DNA from: Maritalea mobilis | GTDB taxonomy: Bacteria; Pseudomonadota; Alphaproteobacteria; Rhizobiales; Devosiaceae | NCBI RefSeq assembly: GCF_004363175.1 | Contig: NZ_SNYR01000001.1 | Coordinates: forward strand, 1,426,001-1,490,000 | Reading direction: 5' to 3' | Length of the DNA stretch: 64,000 nt | Part shown: positions 27,260 through 36,296 of the stretch, piece after piece | Position numbering within the stretch: position 1 is the stretch's first letter | Layout of the letters: each line of letters starts with the position of its first letter | Notes under the pieces: model-generated | What the model saw: the letters and a program-made list of their open reading frames with translations, nothing else | Databases searched by the model: none | What the model was told of the DNA's origin: nothing | Program-made: the position numbers and the translations under genes

Positions 27260-27475
27260 ATGATGCATTTAACCACCGAACAAAAAGCAAAAATGGGCGC
27301 TGAATTGGCGATGAAACGCCAAGAGCACAAAGATTTGGATGCATCCATCAATGCCCTTTTGGCCACGAATTGCCAAGATGCGATGATGTTGCAGCGGTTG
27401 AAAAAGAAGAAACTCGCAATCAAAGACCGCATCATTTACCTCGAACAATTCGTGCTGCCGGACATTATTGCCTAA
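27260..27475 (+). CDS. DUF465 (YdcH) small coiled-coil protein
   Basis: A 71-residue paralogue of the minus-strand gene at 26899: [24 protein letters not shown] and [19 protein letters not shown] give the DUF465 hairpin of two helices. ATG 27260 is followed by a second ATG (27263); neither has a good ribosome site. It is 86 bases upstream of purE in the same direction and may be cotranscribed. Divergent DUF465 pairs before purE recur in Rhizobiales, as I recall it. Function unknown. Confidence 0.85.
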   Translation: MMHLTTEQKAKMGAELAMKRQEHKDLDASINALLATNCQDAMMLQRLKKKKLAIKDRIIYLEQFVLPDIIA

Positions 27476-27561
27476 AGTCTAGCCCGAACTTCGCCGCCAA
27501 AGCTTGCCAAATAGCCATTATTGGGCTAAACGCCATTTTTGACATTTTGCGAGGGGCTGAA

Positions 27562-28053
27562 ATGCCAAGTAACCCGCCAATTGCCATCGTTATGGGGTCT
27601 CAATCAGATTGGGCCACCATGCGCCACGCCGCCGATACACTCGATCAACTCGATATCGAATATGAAGCGCGTATTGTTTCCGCACACCGCACACCTGACC
27701 GCATGTATGAGTTTGCCAAATCTGCTGAAGATTTGGGCTTCAAAACCATTATTGCTGGTGCCGGTGGTGCCGCACACTTGCCCGGCATGGTCGCTGCATT
27801 GACCCATTTGCCGGTTTTTGGTGTGCCCGTTCAATCTAAAGCCCTTTCTGGCAAAGATAGTCTTTATTCCATCGTGCAAATGCCAGCCGGCATTCCCGTG
27901 GGCACCTTGGCCATCGGTCAGGCCGGTGCCACCAATGCCGCTTTGTTGGCCGCTGCTGTTGTGGCCTTGTTCGATGAAGACGCACGCGAAGCCCTTATCG
28001 CCTATCGCAAAGCCCGCACAGAAGCGGTAACCGAGTTTCCAAAAGACGAGTAA
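27562..28053 (+). CDS. purE: N5-carboxyaminoimidazole ribonucleotide mutase
   Basis: Converts N5-CAIR to CAIR in purine synthesis. 163 residues, the class I length. [32 protein letters not shown] and [17 protein letters not shown] are the family's signature segments, with the catalytic histidine in SAHRTP. ATG 27562 is preceded by GAGGGG; the frame is open much further upstream, but that part overlaps the DUF465 gene. purK starts two bases after the stop. Confidence 0.96.
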   Translation: MPSNPPIAIVMGSQSDWATMRHAADTLDQLDIEYEARIVSAHRTPDRMYEFAKSAEDLGFKTIIAGAGGAAHLPGMVAALTHLPVFGVPVQSKALSGKDSLYSIVQMPAGIPVGTLAIGQAGATNAALLAAAVVALFDEDAREALIAYRKARTEAVTEFPKDE

Positions 28054-28055
28054 TT

Positions 28056-29138
28056 ATGACAGAAATGCTGCAATCTGGCGCAACCATTGGCATTCTTGGC
28101 GGCGGACAGTTGGGGCGTATGCTCGCTCTCGCTGCCCATAAATTAGGCCTGAAAGTCCATATTTTTTGCCCTGATCCGAATAGCCCAGCCTTTGAGGTGA
28201 CGCCCCATAAAACGGTTGCAGATTATCTTGATTTTGCTGCTCTGGAAAAGTTCGCCAACAATGTCGATCTGGTGACCTACGAATTTGAGAATGTGCCTGC
28301 AGAAACTGCCGAGGCCATCTTGAAATTCAACAAGCCTTTGGCCCCCGGCGCCAAAGCGCTAGCCACGGCCCAAGACCGTCTGGTTGAAAAAACATTTATC
28401 CAAAGCGCTGGCGTATCTGTTGCTCCCTTCGCAAATGTGGAAAGCCAAACCAACCTAGAACAAGCGATTGAAACCATCGGCCTGCCCGCCGTGCTCAAAA
28501 CACGCCGTTTCGGCTATGATGGCAAAGGTCAGCTTTTCCTGCGCAAACCCGAAGACATTCCAAACGCCTTCAAAGAACTCGGCGAGCAGCCATGTGTTCT
28601 GGAAGGTTTCGTAAGTTTTGACCGGGAAATCTCTGTCATCATTGCCCGCTCTGCCAGTGGCGAAGTTGCGGCATACGACCCAGCTGAAAATGTGCACCAA
28701 AATGCAATTTTACACACCAGCACAGTGCCCGCTAATATTTCAGATAATGTGGCGCAGCAAGCTGTTGCCGCTGCTGAAAAAATCGCGAAGGCACTCGATT
28801 ATGTCGGCGTGATGGGTGTTGAGTTTTTCGTGACCGACCAAAGTGATCATTTAGTGGTGAATGAGATCGCGCCACGCGTACACAATTCCGGCCATTGGAC
28901 TGAAGCAGCCTGTGTCATCTCGCAATTTGAGCAACATATCCGCGCCATCGCCAATTGGCCCTTGGGCGCAACAGATCGCCATTCAGATGTGGTCATGACC
29001 AATCTGCTGGGTGAAGATATTGAGCGCACCGTGAAGTCACTTCCCGCCCACATGATGGTTCATCATTATGGGAAATATGAAGTGCGGGCTGGCCGCAAAC
29101 TTGGCCATATCAACCAAATATCACCGAAAAAGAGCTAA
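28056..29138 (+). CDS. purK: N5-carboxyaminoimidazole ribonucleotide synthase
   Basis: ATP-dependent carboxylation of AIR to N5-CAIR with bicarbonate; it feeds PurE directly. 360 residues with an ATP-grasp fold: the N-terminal GILGGGQLGRMLALAAHKLG, the central LKTRRFGYDGKGQ ATP loop and the C-terminal EIAPRVHNSGHWTEAA metal/ATP site. It forms a purEK operon with a two-base gap. Confidence 0.96.
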   Translation: MTEMLQSGATIGILGGGQLGRMLALAAHKLGLKVHIFCPDPNSPAFEVTPHKTVADYLDFAALEKFANNVDLVTYEFENVPAETAEAILKFNKPLAPGAKALATAQDRLVEKTFIQSAGVSVAPFANVESQTNLEQAIETIGLPAVLKTRRFGYDGKGQLFLRKPEDIPNAFKELGEQPCVLEGFVSFDREISVIIARSASGEVAAYDPAENVHQNAILHTSTVPANISDNVAQQAVAAAEKIAKALDYVGVMGVEFFVTDQSDHLVVNEIAPRVHNSGHWTEAACVISQFEQHIRAIANWPLGATDRHSDVVMTNLLGEDIERTVKSLPAHMMVHHYGKYEVRAGRKLGHINQISPKKS

Positions 29139-29287
29139 TTTTCGGGCCAAAACCCAGTTCACTCGCTGGACAAATGAGATTCTATTTGCTATTGACCACG
29201 CCAACGATGGCTGGATGGTCCAGCTGGCGTCGGCAGTTTATTGGCCGGGGCCTGATTTTAACAACCAATTTAAAGGCGGTGTAGCGC

Positions 29288-29503
29288 GTGCAAGTAGTCG
29301 TTCGCGATAACAATGTAGATCAAGCTCTTCGGGCTTTGAAAAAGAAACTTCAACGCGAAGGTGTATTTCGTGAAATGAAGTTGCGTAACTACTATGAAAA
29401 GCCTTCTGAGAAAAAGGCACGTCAAAAGGCTGAAGCCGTTCGCCGGGCCCGCAAGTTGGCACGCAAGCGTGCACAGCGCGAAGGCCTTGTTGGCGGTCGC
29501 TAA
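29288..29503 (+). CDS. rpsU: 30S ribosomal protein S21
   Basis: A 71-residue basic small-subunit protein: [25 protein letters not shown] followed by a lysine/arginine-rich tail typical of alphaproteobacterial S21. Translation starts at GTG 29288, as in related Rhizobiales, with AAAGGCGGTG upstream. The 150-base leader contains a small hairpin (GCTGGA-TGG-TCCAGC, 29210-29224) that could take part in regulation. A bidirectional terminator follows. Confidence 0.96.
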   Translation: MQVVVRDNNVDQALRALKKKLQREGVFREMKLRNYYEKPSEKKARQKAEAVRRARKLARKRAQREGLVGGR

Positions 29504-29530
29504 GCTTTACGCCTTTTGTAAATGAATTAA

Positions 29531-29561
29531 AAAACGCCGCTCTTTGAGCGGCGTTTTTATT
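29531..29561. terminator. Bidirectional terminator, rpsU / FrnE-like gene
   Basis: AAAACGCCGCTC / GAGCGGCGTTTT, a perfect twelve-base-pair stem with a TTT loop, has T-runs on both strands between convergent genes. Confidence 0.95.
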
Positions 29562-29566
29562 TTTGT

Positions 29567-30232
29567 CTATTCAGCTTGTCCCGATTCAGGCATCGGGTCA
29601 TCCGACATCAATTGCTGGAACACCTGATCAAACACTTCATCTGGCTGCGCGCCAGACATCGCATATTTCTCATTGAAAATGAAAAACGGAACGCCCTGAA
29701 CACCCTGCTTGCTGGCGTCTGCCGCCGCCTTTTCAACATGTGCCTTTAAATCATCACGCTGCACCAGCTGAAAAATCTCGTCGCGGTCAAAGCCATGGGC
29801 GCCCGCCAAATCTGCTAGAAAATCTGGATCTGAGATATCTTCAGCTTTCAAATAGTTGGCGCGGCTTAGCGCCAATGCAATATCTTGCTGCTTATTCTTC
29901 TCTTTTGCGATCGCAATCAAAATCTGCGCCCGCTGTGTTGGATAGCGAATTTCCTGCTTGCGCATATCAAGGTCGAGACCAGCCTTCTTGCCCTCCTCTT
30001 CCAAGCGATCCCACATATCGTCAGGGGCCTGACCATATTTCAGCTCAAGCATTTGCCGCGCATTCTCGCCGCCTTCGGGCGTATTCGCATCCAACAAATA
30101 AGCATGATGGGTCAAATCCACTTCAACATCATCCGGCAACCGTTTTAAAGCTTGATCAAACCGGGTCAGCCCCACCAAGCACCACGGACAAGCTGGGTCA
30201 GAAAACAGGTCGATCTTAATTTTGTTGGACAT
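29567..30232 (-). CDS. DsbA-family oxidoreductase, FrnE-like
   Basis: A 221-residue thioredoxin-fold protein with the active-site motif CPWC at residues 15-18 (FSDPACPWCLVG) and the cis-proline loop GVQGVPFFIF near residue 180. The large helical insertion and absence of a signal peptide match the cytosolic FrnE/2-hydroxychromene isomerase-related branch, not periplasmic DsbA. Substrate proteins are unknown. It is convergent with rpsU. Confidence 0.9.
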   Translation of the reverse strand: MSNKIKIDLFSDPACPWCLVGLTRFDQALKRLPDDVEVDLTHHAYLLDANTPEGGENARQMLELKYGQAPDDMWDRLEEEGKKAGLDLDMRKQEIRYPTQRAQILIAIAKEKNKQQDIALALSRANYLKAEDISDPDFLADLAGAHGFDRDEIFQLVQRDDLKAHVEKAAADASKQGVQGVPFFIFNEKYAMSGAQPDEVFDQVFQQLMSDDPMPESGQAE

Positions 30233-30363
30233 TCAAAACTCCCATGATTCGTTGCTTCACCCTAGGCGGTTTGCACGGGCATGACAAATCACGACCCCTT
30301 GCGTCAGACACAGTTCGATCATCATCGAAACATCCCAAGTCGTCTGCTGCTTAAATTGAGTGC

Positions 30364-31059
30364 ATGACAAATTTTATCACCGACATACAATCCTACTTGC
30401 AAAGTTACTTTCAGCCTACAAACACTCATGCTGCAGCATGCGCGTTAAGCGAGGATGAGCTCGAACAGTTAATTGCCAGCGGCACATATCCAAGCGCCTC
30501 CTACCAAGTGCAGCATCACTTCCAATGCACATCTTTCGTCGCGGACAAAAAACAACACACCAACCAAGCATGGCATAGAAGCAGCCATCAAAATTGGCAT
30601 CAAGCACTCAAACAAAACCACATCAAAACGGAAACACAGGCATTTGAACTGTTCACCTCAATCTATCTCGAGGCGCATCAAGTTCATTTCGACAGCCCCC
30701 TCGGCCAAGCGATGCAACATTTTTGGCCGACTATCGCCACCCTGCCAGAAGAAGTTTATCTGAACGCAAGTTGGTCATACTTTCAGCAAGGCGTATATGG
30801 TGTGTGCAGCCGCGATGGACTGCCTGAAACAATTTTCAAAAAACAATGCGGCGTTAAATTTATCGACCATTTGATGGCCCAACAGGCTCAATTTTCAAAT
30901 GTAGAAGTTGAGCAAATTCTTCAAATCATAGACTGGCTCGACCATGCGGCAGCGCCCTTTGCCCCTCATGAAACTGCGACATCGTCCCGCCAGCGCTGCA
31001 TTATTAATGCACGAATTCACTTTCGTCAGTTCTTGACTGCCGATAACATAAGCCGATGA
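30364..31059 (+). CDS. DUF6058-like protein of unknown function
   Basis: A 231-residue soluble protein without catalytic motifs I can name. SYFQQGVYGVCSRDGLPETI and WLDHAAAPFAPHETATSSRQR resemble the conserved core I associate with DUF6058, found in some natural-product and marine bacterial gene sets; this match is from memory. It is rich in Gln and His and poor in Gly compared with its neighbours. Its stop overlaps the ArsR-type gene start (ATGA, 31056-31059), so the two are translationally coupled, which suggests a regulator-target relation. Confidence 0.6.
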   Translation: MTNFITDIQSYLQSYFQPTNTHAAACALSEDELEQLIASGTYPSASYQVQHHFQCTSFVADKKQHTNQAWHRSSHQNWHQALKQNHIKTETQAFELFTSIYLEAHQVHFDSPLGQAMQHFWPTIATLPEEVYLNASWSYFQQGVYGVCSRDGLPETIFKKQCGVKFIDHLMAQQAQFSNVEVEQILQIIDWLDHAAAPFAPHETATSSRQRCIINARIHFRQFLTADNISR

Positions 31060-31736
31060 AAGAAGGTCCACCCATCGCCCAAATCGCCGCCCTTATTGGC
31101 GACCCGGCCCGTGCAAACATGTTGGGCGCGTTAATGTCGGGTAAGGCGTTGACGGCCACTGAACTGGCCAACGAGGCACAAATTACACGCCAAACCGCCA
31201 GCACCCATTTAAAAAAGCTTACTGAAGGGCAATTGCTGGTCCAAAGGCATCAAGGTCGCCATAGATATTATGCGCTCGCCAACGAGGAAGTGGCCCTCAC
31301 CTTAGCCGGTTTGATGGGGCTAGCAGACCTTACAGGGCAAAGCCGCACACGCACGGGACCGAAGGATGAAGCATTGCGCACAGCCCGCGCTTGCTACAAT
31401 CACCTCGCAGGTGAAAAAGGCGTTTGGCTTTATGAAAGTTTGTGTAAACAAGGACATCTAGATCACAAGGACGGCACACTCTACCTCACCGACAACGGGC
31501 GCGCTTTTGCCCTCACATTCGGCATAGACGTCGATAAGTTGGAGAACAAATCTTCAGCCCTTTGCCGCGAATGTTTAGATTGGAGCGCCAGACGCTCACA
31601 TCTGGCTGGCACCCTAGGCCGAGCCTTCCTTACCCGCTTTGAAGAAATAGGTTGGGTCCACCGCGCACCCAAAAGCCGCGCAATCATCTTCACCCCGCGC
31701 GGCAACCGCGAGTTTGCCAACCATTTCCCGCTCTAA
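31056..31736 (+). CDS. ArsR-family winged-helix regulator with C-terminal extension
   Basis: A 226-residue regulator. The ArsR/SmtB winged helix covers residues 1-90 (LIGDPARANMLGALMSG, TATELANEAQITRQTASTHLKKL, then the RHQGRHRYYALA wing). The extra 120 residues include LCRECLDWSARRSHLAGTLG, a pattern I have seen in long ArsR-like proteins, but its ligand is unknown. The classical metal-binding ELCVCDL motif is absent, so metal sensing is unlikely. It overlaps the DUF6058-like gene by four bases at its start and the convergent hydrolase gene by four at its end. Confidence 0.85.
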   Translation: MKEGPPIAQIAALIGDPARANMLGALMSGKALTATELANEAQITRQTASTHLKKLTEGQLLVQRHQGRHRYYALANEEVALTLAGLMGLADLTGQSRTRTGPKDEALRTARACYNHLAGEKGVWLYESLCKQGHLDHKDGTLYLTDNGRAFALTFGIDVDKLENKSSALCRECLDWSARRSHLAGTLGRAFLTRFEEIGWVHRAPKSRAIIFTPRGNREFANHFPL

Positions 31737-33376
31737 CTGCCCTTCAAGTTCACCGCATCCCGCATGTGGCGCACATTGGCGCTCACTTGATCCGATTTTG
31801 GATTGGTGTCTGTCCAATAAAGCGTATGGGTCACAAAACGTGACGGGCTACCAAAACGCTGATAGGTCATTTTGACATTGTGATCACAGATGCCCTGCCC
31901 AAAGCGGCCGGCGCCGGATAGCGGACCGCCTAGTACATCGCCTTGCCAAAAAAAGAAGGGATGATGTTCATCATAAAAATTCGTCCAACGCACCGCTGAA
32001 AAAACGGCACCATGATGCGCATAAGCATGCGGCGCCCGCACGGCCCATTCGGTGCGCGTTTTTGGCAAAGGCATATCAGCGGCAAAATCGATTGGATCAT
32101 TCGAATAAAGCACGCCAAAATCATCATTGAAAACTTGCGGCGGCGCGGTAGGAAACAATCGTTCCTTTTTCAATTTTCCAAAATTGAGAGCACCCCGTGC
32201 CAGCAAAAACTGCGCATGACTTAACGGTGAGCCTGCCGTGATAAAATCCGTAATCTTCCAATAGGCATTGCTCTTGCGCCCATCTTTGCGCACCACAGCA
32301 CCTTGCGCCCTAATTGCTTCCGCAACCGCTGACTGCGCCTCGCGATAGCGCGCAATATCTGCGGCAGACCAGCGTTTGATGCCATATTTTTGGTTCAGCT
32401 CTTGCACCAGATGGTCATGCGCAGCCAGCGCTTCACGCACCTTCCGTTCAGGTGGGTTTTCGTTGGTTGGTCCCAACTCTTCCCACAAAAGATGCAAAAT
32501 ATCATAGGCCACCACAGAACCAAGAGAGTGCGCAACAATCACAATGCGTTCATAGGTTGGATCTTCATGCAAACGCCGCAACAATTGCAGGCCTCGTTCG
32601 CGCACAGCGTGGCGCCGCCCCACTGTGTCCGGATGGGCACCAAGATAGCCCGCAACATCACCAAGGTACGGCAAAAAGATCAAAGAGGTAGCAATAGACA
32701 AAAGGATGGTGAAGCTGACCACAAGGGTGCGCAAAGTCAAATCTTCCGTCAGGAAAATCAAATAATAGACGACCAAGCCAATCAGCGCATAGCTTGGCCA
32801 TCGCAACAGCCATCGCAGCGAGTTTATGCGCGCGGCCACCAATATCATCAGGATCAGACAAATCGCACCTAAAAAGCTCACGCCTGGCACGCTCAGCCGC
32901 GCCTGCTTCGCTGCCTCAGACCAAAAATCAATACCAAACTGCGTTGCTACACCGAGGAATAGAACACTCAGCATCACCCACAAAATCAGGACCACCAGAA
33001 AGCAAAGGGCAGTCCAGGGCCACACCATCCGTTCCAACACAAATTCGGGCTTCACCTTGATCACCCGCATCAGCCAGCGCCAAAGATTTTTCAGTTTGGC
33101 ATTGTCCAAAATGTCGGCGTAATAAAACTCAAAAAAGTCCGTGCGGCGGCCATCGCGCATAGCGGGCGTAGTAATGCGCTGCAAATCGTGGCTACCGGTT
33201 TTAATGTCCGGCACAATCCAACTTTTATTGCCGTCTGCATCGCGATTTTGCGAGTCGTCCAACTCAATTGACGCATCCGTGGTCCAAAGTGCATCTACAA
33301 TGGTGCGCATAGTCCCCATAGGGCGCTGCTCGCCCATACCATGCACCACAATCACTGCCTGTTTTTTACTGGTCAT
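31733..33376 (-). CDS. Membrane-anchored alpha/beta-hydrolase-like protein
   Basis: A 547-residue protein I do not recognise by name. AVIVVHGMGEQRPMGTM (residues 7-23) and the nucleophile elbow IVIVAHSLGSVVAYDIL near residue 290 are alpha/beta-hydrolase or lipase features. Between them lie four hydrophobic helices (about residues 115-145, 168-188, 192-212 and 218-238), an unusual insertion that would anchor the enzyme in the membrane. A later HAQFLLARGALNFG block may carry other active-site parts. I chose ATG 33376; an upstream GTG (33403) is possible. It lies 30 bases downstream of the MarR gene on the same strand. Confidence 0.7.
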   Translation of the reverse strand: MTSKKQAVIVVHGMGEQRPMGTMRTIVDALWTTDASIELDDSQNRDADGNKSWIVPDIKTGSHDLQRITTPAMRDGRRTDFFEFYYADILDNAKLKNLWRWLMRVIKVKPEFVLERMVWPWTALCFLVVLILWVMLSVLFLGVATQFGIDFWSEAAKQARLSVPGVSFLGAICLILMILVAARINSLRWLLRWPSYALIGLVVYYLIFLTEDLTLRTLVVSFTILLSIATSLIFLPYLGDVAGYLGAHPDTVGRRHAVRERGLQLLRRLHEDPTYERIVIVAHSLGSVVAYDILHLLWEELGPTNENPPERKVREALAAHDHLVQELNQKYGIKRWSAADIARYREAQSAVAEAIRAQGAVVRKDGRKSNAYWKITDFITAGSPLSHAQFLLARGALNFGKLKKERLFPTAPPQVFNDDFGVLYSNDPIDFAADMPLPKTRTEWAVRAPHAYAHHGAVFSAVRWTNFYDEHHPFFFWQGDVLGGPLSGAGRFGQGICDHNVKMTYQRFGSPSRFVTHTLYWTDTNPKSDQVSANVRHMRDAVNLKGS

Positions 33377-33406
33377 TCTGGCCCCGATGATTTGCCGCTG
33401 CACGAC

Positions 33407-33871
33407 CTAACATAGAGATTCGGATGAAATCTGTCTTGCCGCATTATTCTGCAATCGCTGCAAGAGATCAAAAAGCAGCTCCTGCTCTTTCTCGCTCATG
33501 CCCTCCAATAATATGTCGTTGATTTGAAGATAGAGTGTCGCCAAATCTCGTTTCGCTTCGGCCTTCTCTGTGAGATAGAGCAACGCAGCACGACCATCTT
33601 TGGCATCAGTACGCTTTTCCAACCAGCCCGCTTTTGCCATTCGGTCTGTTAGTCGCGACATAGCCGGCAATGCGTTATTGGTGAACTTACACACATCTCC
33701 CACGCTCAAACCATTCTGCTGCCACAGCGCGCTCAGCACCACCCATTGCTGCAAGGTTAAATCGTGTGGCGCCAACATTTTATTTGCCAGTTGCTGCACG
33801 CGGGCACTCCCATGCGACACCAATCGACCAATCGACTTAGGCGGTTTAATTTGAACGGCGGAATTGCTCAT
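33407..33871 (-). CDS. MarR-family transcriptional regulator
   Basis: A 154-residue winged-helix repressor: LTLQQWVVLSALWQQNGLSVGDVCKFTNNALPAMSRLTDRM contains the recognition helix, and DAKDGRAALLYLT is the family's wing. Long terminal helices would form the dimer. It is divergent from cytochrome b561, and two TTTACATGTAA-type palindromes lie between them; they are probably its own operators. The membrane hydrolase gene follows on the same strand. The ligand is unknown. Confidence 0.92.
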   Translation of the reverse strand: MSNSAVQIKPPKSIGRLVSHGSARVQQLANKMLAPHDLTLQQWVVLSALWQQNGLSVGDVCKFTNNALPAMSRLTDRMAKAGWLEKRTDAKDGRAALLYLTEKAEAKRDLATLYLQINDILLEGMSEKEQELLFDLLQRLQNNAARQISSESLC

Positions 33872-33883
33872 GCCACACCTTTT

Positions 33884-33917
33884 TGTTTACATGTAAACAT
33901 AATTAGTTTACATGTAA
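33884..33917. promoter_or_regulatory. Paired palindromic operators between marR and cytochrome b561
   Basis: TGTTTACATGTAAACA (33884-33899) is a perfect 16-bp palindrome; TTACATGTAA (33908-33917) is a second, shorter copy. Their centres are 21 bp apart, two helical turns, which suits cooperative binding by two MarR dimers on one face of the DNA. Confidence 0.75.
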
Positions 33918-33945
33918 TATAACCTATCCTGCTTTGGAGGCCAAC

Positions 33946-34473
33946 ATGGCAAATCACATTGAGCCTGTCACAAAATATTCCAGACCCGCAAAATGGTTGC
34001 ACTGGAGCATCGCCATTCTGCTGTTAGCGACATTCATTTTCGGCGTTTTGCTAGACAATAGCACCAGCGACAGTTTGAAATTTCTACTGATTAAGTTCCA
34101 TGCACCGCTTGGGGTTGCGGTTGGTATTCTAATTCTGGTCCGCACCTATTTCGCGTTCACTCATCCACGCCCTGCGCCTGACCTAAATTGGTCACCCCTG
34201 ATCAAATGGACCTCTAAAATTATCCATATTTTGCTCTATGTCTTGCCCTTGGTCTTAGTGATCTCTGGTTTGGGCATTATGGCATTTTCCGGTTTGAGCA
34301 ATCAGCTCATTTCCGGGCAAATAGAAATATGGCCAGCACTCAATCAATTAGGCCCACGCCAAAGTCATGGACTTATATCTAAACTGTTGCTGCTTGCCCT
34401 CGCCCTGCATATTGCGGGCGCCATCTACCATCAGTTTATCGTTAAAGACAATTTGCTGGCGCGGATGAAATAG
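33946..34473 (+). CDS. Cytochrome b561
   Basis: A 175-residue di-haem-type membrane cytochrome with four helices. Histidines fall in the expected places: KWLHWSIAILL (helix 1), FHAPLGVAVG (helix 2), and ALALHIAGAIYHQF (helix 4). It passes electrons from the quinone pool, for example from superoxide or ubiquinol. The start is ATG 33946, five bases after GGAGG. The promoter region holds the paired MarR-type operators, so MarR control of this gene is the simplest reading. Confidence 0.92.
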   Translation: MANHIEPVTKYSRPAKWLHWSIAILLLATFIFGVLLDNSTSDSLKFLLIKFHAPLGVAVGILILVRTYFAFTHPRPAPDLNWSPLIKWTSKIIHILLYVLPLVLVISGLGIMAFSGLSNQLISGQIEIWPALNQLGPRQSHGLISKLLLLALALHIAGAIYHQFIVKDNLLARMK

Positions 34474-34475
34474 CA

Positions 34476-34504
34476 ATTAAAAAGGGCGCCATCGGGCGCC
34501 CTTT
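34476..34504 (-). terminator. Terminator for pntB (also opposite cytochrome b561)
   Basis: AAAGGGCGCC / GGCGCCCTTT, ten pairs with an ATCG loop; the minus strand continues TTTTTAATTG. The plus-strand tail is weak. Confidence 0.85.
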
Positions 34505-34526
34505 CAGCTTCAACTGTGAGGCGAGC

Positions 34527-35933
34527 TTAGTGCTCAAATGCCTTCACAATATCTTCGGTCATTTTCTTGGCATCGCCGAACAACATCATGGTGTTATCGC
34601 GGAAGAACAATTCGTTCTGCACACCCGCATAACCGGCTGACATGCCCCGCTTCAAGAACAGCACCGTGCCTGCATTTTCAACGTCCAAAATCGGCATGCC
34701 GAAAATTGGCGACGCAGGGTCGGTTTTCGCTGCCGGGTTGGTCACGTCATTCGCGCCAATCACAAAGGCCACATCTGCCTGAGAAAACTCAGAGTTGATG
34801 TCTTCAAGCTCAAACACCTCGTCATAAGGCACATTCGCTTCCGCCAACAATACGTTCATATGTCCGGGCATCCGGCCCGCAACAGGGTGAATGGCATATT
34901 TCACTTCAACGCCTTCAGCTTTGAGCAAATCGGCCATCTCACGCAATGCGTGCTGGGCTTGCGCCACGGCCATACCATAACCCGGCACGATCAACACTTT
35001 TGACGCGTTCTTCATCAAGAACGCCGCATCGTCCGCTGCACCAGATTTAACGGGACGCGTCTCTTCTTCACCGCTTGCCGCCGCAGAAGAATCGGACCCA
35101 AAGCCGCCAAGGATCACCGAGATAAAGCCACGGTTCATCGCCTTACACATAATGTAAGACAGGATCGCACCTGACGAACCCACAAGCGCACCGGTGATGA
35201 TCAAAGCGGTGTTGCCCAAGGTGAAACCAATGCCTGCTGCGGCCCAGCCTGAATAGGAGTTCAGCATAGACACAACAACCGGCATATCCGCGCCACCAAT
35301 CGGGATGATCAGCAAGCCACCAAGAACCAATGCGAGGATTGTGATCAGCCAGAAGTAAATCGGATCAGCTGTTTGCACAAACAGCACAACCAACACCACA
35401 AGCGCGACGGCAATAGCGATGTTAATCAAGTGCCGCGCAGGCAACATGATTGGCGCGCCGGACATGCGGCCATCCAATTTCAAAAAGGCAATCACAGAAC
35501 CAGTGAAGGTCAAGGCACCAATCGCGGCACCCAAGCTCATTTCAACAAGGCTCGCCCCGTGAATATCACCCGGTGTACCAATGCCGAAAGCCTGCGGCGC
35601 ATAAAGCGCGGCTGCGGCCACGAACACAGCAGCCAAGCCCACGAGCGAGTGGAACGCTGCCACCAATTGCGGCATGGAGGTCATCGGCACCCGACGGGCG
35701 ATAACCGCGCCAATGCCACCACCAATGGCGATACCACCAATGATCAAGCCAATAGCCAAGGGATCTTTCGGTCCGGCAACCAACAGGGTGGTCACCACGG
35801 CAATGGCCATACCGATCATGCCATAGTTATTGCCCTGACGAGCAGTAGTGGGGTGAGACAATCCGCGTAACGCCAGAATGAACAAAACCCCAGCGGCCAA
35901 ATAAAGAAGGGCCGCAATATTTGCAGAAATCAT
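34527..35933 (-). CDS. pntB: NAD(P) transhydrogenase subunit beta
   Basis: The proton-translocating beta subunit that holds the NADP(H) site. 468 residues: about eight helices (residues 1-260), then the dIII domain with VLIVPGYGMAVAQAQHALREM and VAFVIGANDVTNPAAK, which bind NADP. It couples hydride transfer from NADH to NADP+ to proton inflow and so makes NADPH. It is the last gene of the pntAa-pntAb-pntB operon and is followed by a terminator. Confidence 0.96.
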   Translation of the reverse strand: MISANIAALLYLAAGVLFILALRGLSHPTTARQGNNYGMIGMAIAVVTTLLVAGPKDPLAIGLIIGGIAIGGGIGAVIARRVPMTSMPQLVAAFHSLVGLAAVFVAAAALYAPQAFGIGTPGDIHGASLVEMSLGAAIGALTFTGSVIAFLKLDGRMSGAPIMLPARHLINIAIAVALVVLVVLFVQTADPIYFWLITILALVLGGLLIIPIGGADMPVVVSMLNSYSGWAAAGIGFTLGNTALIITGALVGSSGAILSYIMCKAMNRGFISVILGGFGSDSSAAASGEEETRPVKSGAADDAAFLMKNASKVLIVPGYGMAVAQAQHALREMADLLKAEGVEVKYAIHPVAGRMPGHMNVLLAEANVPYDEVFELEDINSEFSQADVAFVIGANDVTNPAAKTDPASPIFGMPILDVENAGTVLFLKRGMSAGYAGVQNELFFRDNTMMLFGDAKKMTEDIVKAFEH

Positions 35934-35939
35934 TATGGA

Positions 35940-36296
35940 TTATCCCTTCTTTTTATACATGGCCAGCATGCGCTGCGTGACCAGAAAGCCGCCGAAAATA
36001 TTGATGCTCGCCAATATGAGCGCAATAAAGCCAAACCAACGGGCTGGTCCCTGATCATCAACCAGAGAAATACCCACGGCCAGCAATGCGCCCACCACGA
36101 TCACAGAAGAAATCGCATTGGTGACGGACATCAATGGCGTATGCAATGCGGGCGTAACGCTCCACACCACATAATAACCCACAAAAATTGCGAGGACGAA
36201 AATTGCAAGGCGGAAGGTGAATGGATCAATTGTTCCTTCAGTTGCCGCGCCTGCTGCAGCGGCCGCACCGCTTGCCATAAGCTCCATTACAACCAT
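35940..36296 (-). CDS. pntAb: NAD(P) transhydrogenase subunit alpha, membrane part
   Basis: A 118-residue protein with three to four helices ([20 protein letters not shown], then [16 protein letters not shown] and [18 protein letters not shown]) that forms part of the proton channel with PntB. It is separate from the soluble alpha domain, the three-subunit form common in alphaproteobacteria. ATG 36296 has an ideal AAGGAGG upstream and directly abuts the pntAa stop. A second ATG at 36287 is less likely. Confidence 0.94.
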   Translation of the reverse strand: MVVMELMASGAAAAAGAATEGTIDPFTFRLAIFVLAIFVGYYVVWSVTPALHTPLMSVTNAISSVIVVGALLAVGISLVDDQGPARWFGFIALILASINIFGGFLVTQRMLAMYKKKG

